Shown here piece by piece: positions 36,143 through 36,582 of a DNA stretch of 36,582 nt; position 1 is the first letter of the stretch; each line of letters opens with the position of its first letter. The position numbers and the translations under genes were made by a program. The notes under the pieces were generated by a model. The model saw only the letters and a list, made by a program, of their open reading frames with translations, had not been told where the DNA came from and ran no database searches. Source of the stretch: Opitutales bacterium. GTDB taxonomy: Bacteria > Verrucomicrobiota > Verrucomicrobiia > Opitutales > UBA9783. The stretch is taken from the NCBI GenBank assembly GCA_016286235.1, contig JAEESJ010000005.1, positions 1 to 36,582 on the forward strand, in the 5' to 3' direction.

Positions 36143-36582
36143 ATGAGTTGCCCGCTTCTTATTGTCGTAACGGGACCGTCGGGATGCGGCAAAACGACGC
36201 TTTGCCGGCGTTTTTTGGAGGAAATTCCGAACGCGGCGCGCGTTATCACGACCACCACGCGTTTGCCGAGAGCCGGCGAAGTTGACGGCGTCGATTATCA
36301 CTTCATAACGCCGGAAACGTTTTCAAAAGCCCTTGAAAACGACGAGTTCCTGGAACACGCCCGCGTGTACGACCACGATTACGGCGTTTCCAAAGGGGCA
36401 TTGGAAGAACACAGGAACAAAGATCTCATCCTCAGCCTGGACGTCTGCGGGGCGCAAACCTTTCAGCAAAATGCTCGCACGATACTTACCGACCGCCGTT
36501 TGGTGACGGTTTTTATCGAGCCCGATTCGTTGGAAACGCTGAAAGAGCGTTTATCTATGCGCGGAACCGATGATGCACCGAC
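36143..36582 (+). CDS. gmk: Guanylate kinase, cut at the 3' end by the window
   Basis: The first 146 codons of guanylate kinase, which converts GMP to GDP with ATP. The P-loop is VVTGPSGCGKTTL (about 9-21). The GMP-binding stretch is TTTTRLPRAGEVDGVDYHFI, then EFLEHARVYDHDYG and LILSLDVCGAQTF, where the common form is LDIDVQGA. The ATG at 36143 is the natural start. The frame is open to the end of the window; about 50-60 residues are missing compared with the usual length of about 200. Confidence 0.92.
   Translation, partial: MSCPLLIVVTGPSGCGKTTLCRRFLEEIPNAARVITTTTRLPRAGEVDGVDYHFITPETFSKALENDEFLEHARVYDHDYGVSKGALEEHRNKDLILSLDVCGAQTFQQNARTILTDRRLVTVFIEPDSLETLKERLSMRGTDDAP

Noticed and set aside
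35417..36301. 294-codon minus-strand frame opposite the membrane protein and gmk
   Set aside because: Runs across two supported plus-strand genes and their gap; no recognisable domain.

Overview
The window reads as chromosome from a Gram-negative bacterium of the PVC group, most likely Verrucomicrobiota (Opitutia-like). DnaK, GroES and GroEL have a verrucomicrobial look, ThrRS lacks the TGS domain, and rod-shape, GspL/GspM-like and sigma-54-type regulatory genes are present. This placement rests on remembered family resemblance, not on a search. Conserved housekeeping genes alternate with lower-GC genes for large secreted proteins of no recognised family, which would suit a host-associated lifestyle (inference).

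Layout. 1-2.2 kb: a gene-poor leader and a secreted two-module protein. 2.2-4.6 kb (minus strand): mreB-mreC-mreD, tightly coupled, with a divergent CPA2/Kef-type antiporter on the plus strand (4.65-6.96 kb). 7.0-10.4 kb: an intergenic region with a 39-bp direct repeat, then hisS and an NtrC-family regulator with a degenerate receiver (minus strand). 10.5-14.5 kb: mutL and a second member of the secreted two-module family. 14.7-19.1 kb: a ClpX-like AAA+ unfoldase with an added C-terminal domain, a divergent GspL/GspM-like pair, and a DEDDh exonuclease whose 3' end overlaps the gspM-like gene. 19.2-26.1 kb: a Cys-rich secreted protein, thrS, a 196-aa PheT N-terminal fragment, and a secreted BspA-type leucine-rich-repeat protein. 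26.3-30.5 kb: the chaperone block dnaK, groES, groEL. 30.5-36.6 kb: an AAA/ABC-type ATPase with a C-terminal HEPN-like RNxxxH motif, rluD, an APH-fold kinase, a CARF-like protein fused to a dead sigma-54 AAA+ domain, a multi-pass membrane protein, and the start of gmk, cut by the window edge.

Most notable observations: (1) two secreted paralogues built from four diverged copies of one module, both carrying an SCVGRGE heptapeptide held constant while five of its seven codons changed synonymously; (2) an RtcR-like CARF plus pseudo-AAA+ protein that has lost Walker A, Walker B and the GAFTGA loop; (3) a complete NtrC-family protein whose phosphoacceptor Asp is Ser54, together with a strong sigma-54 -24/-12 match directly before dnaK; (4) a ClpX-like protein with an apparently duplicated C-terminal small domain; (5) a GroEL with CCCC and CX4C cysteine clusters; (6) an ATPase-HEPN protein that could be a single-gene defence factor. 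No tRNA, rRNA, CRISPR array or insertion sequence was recognised.
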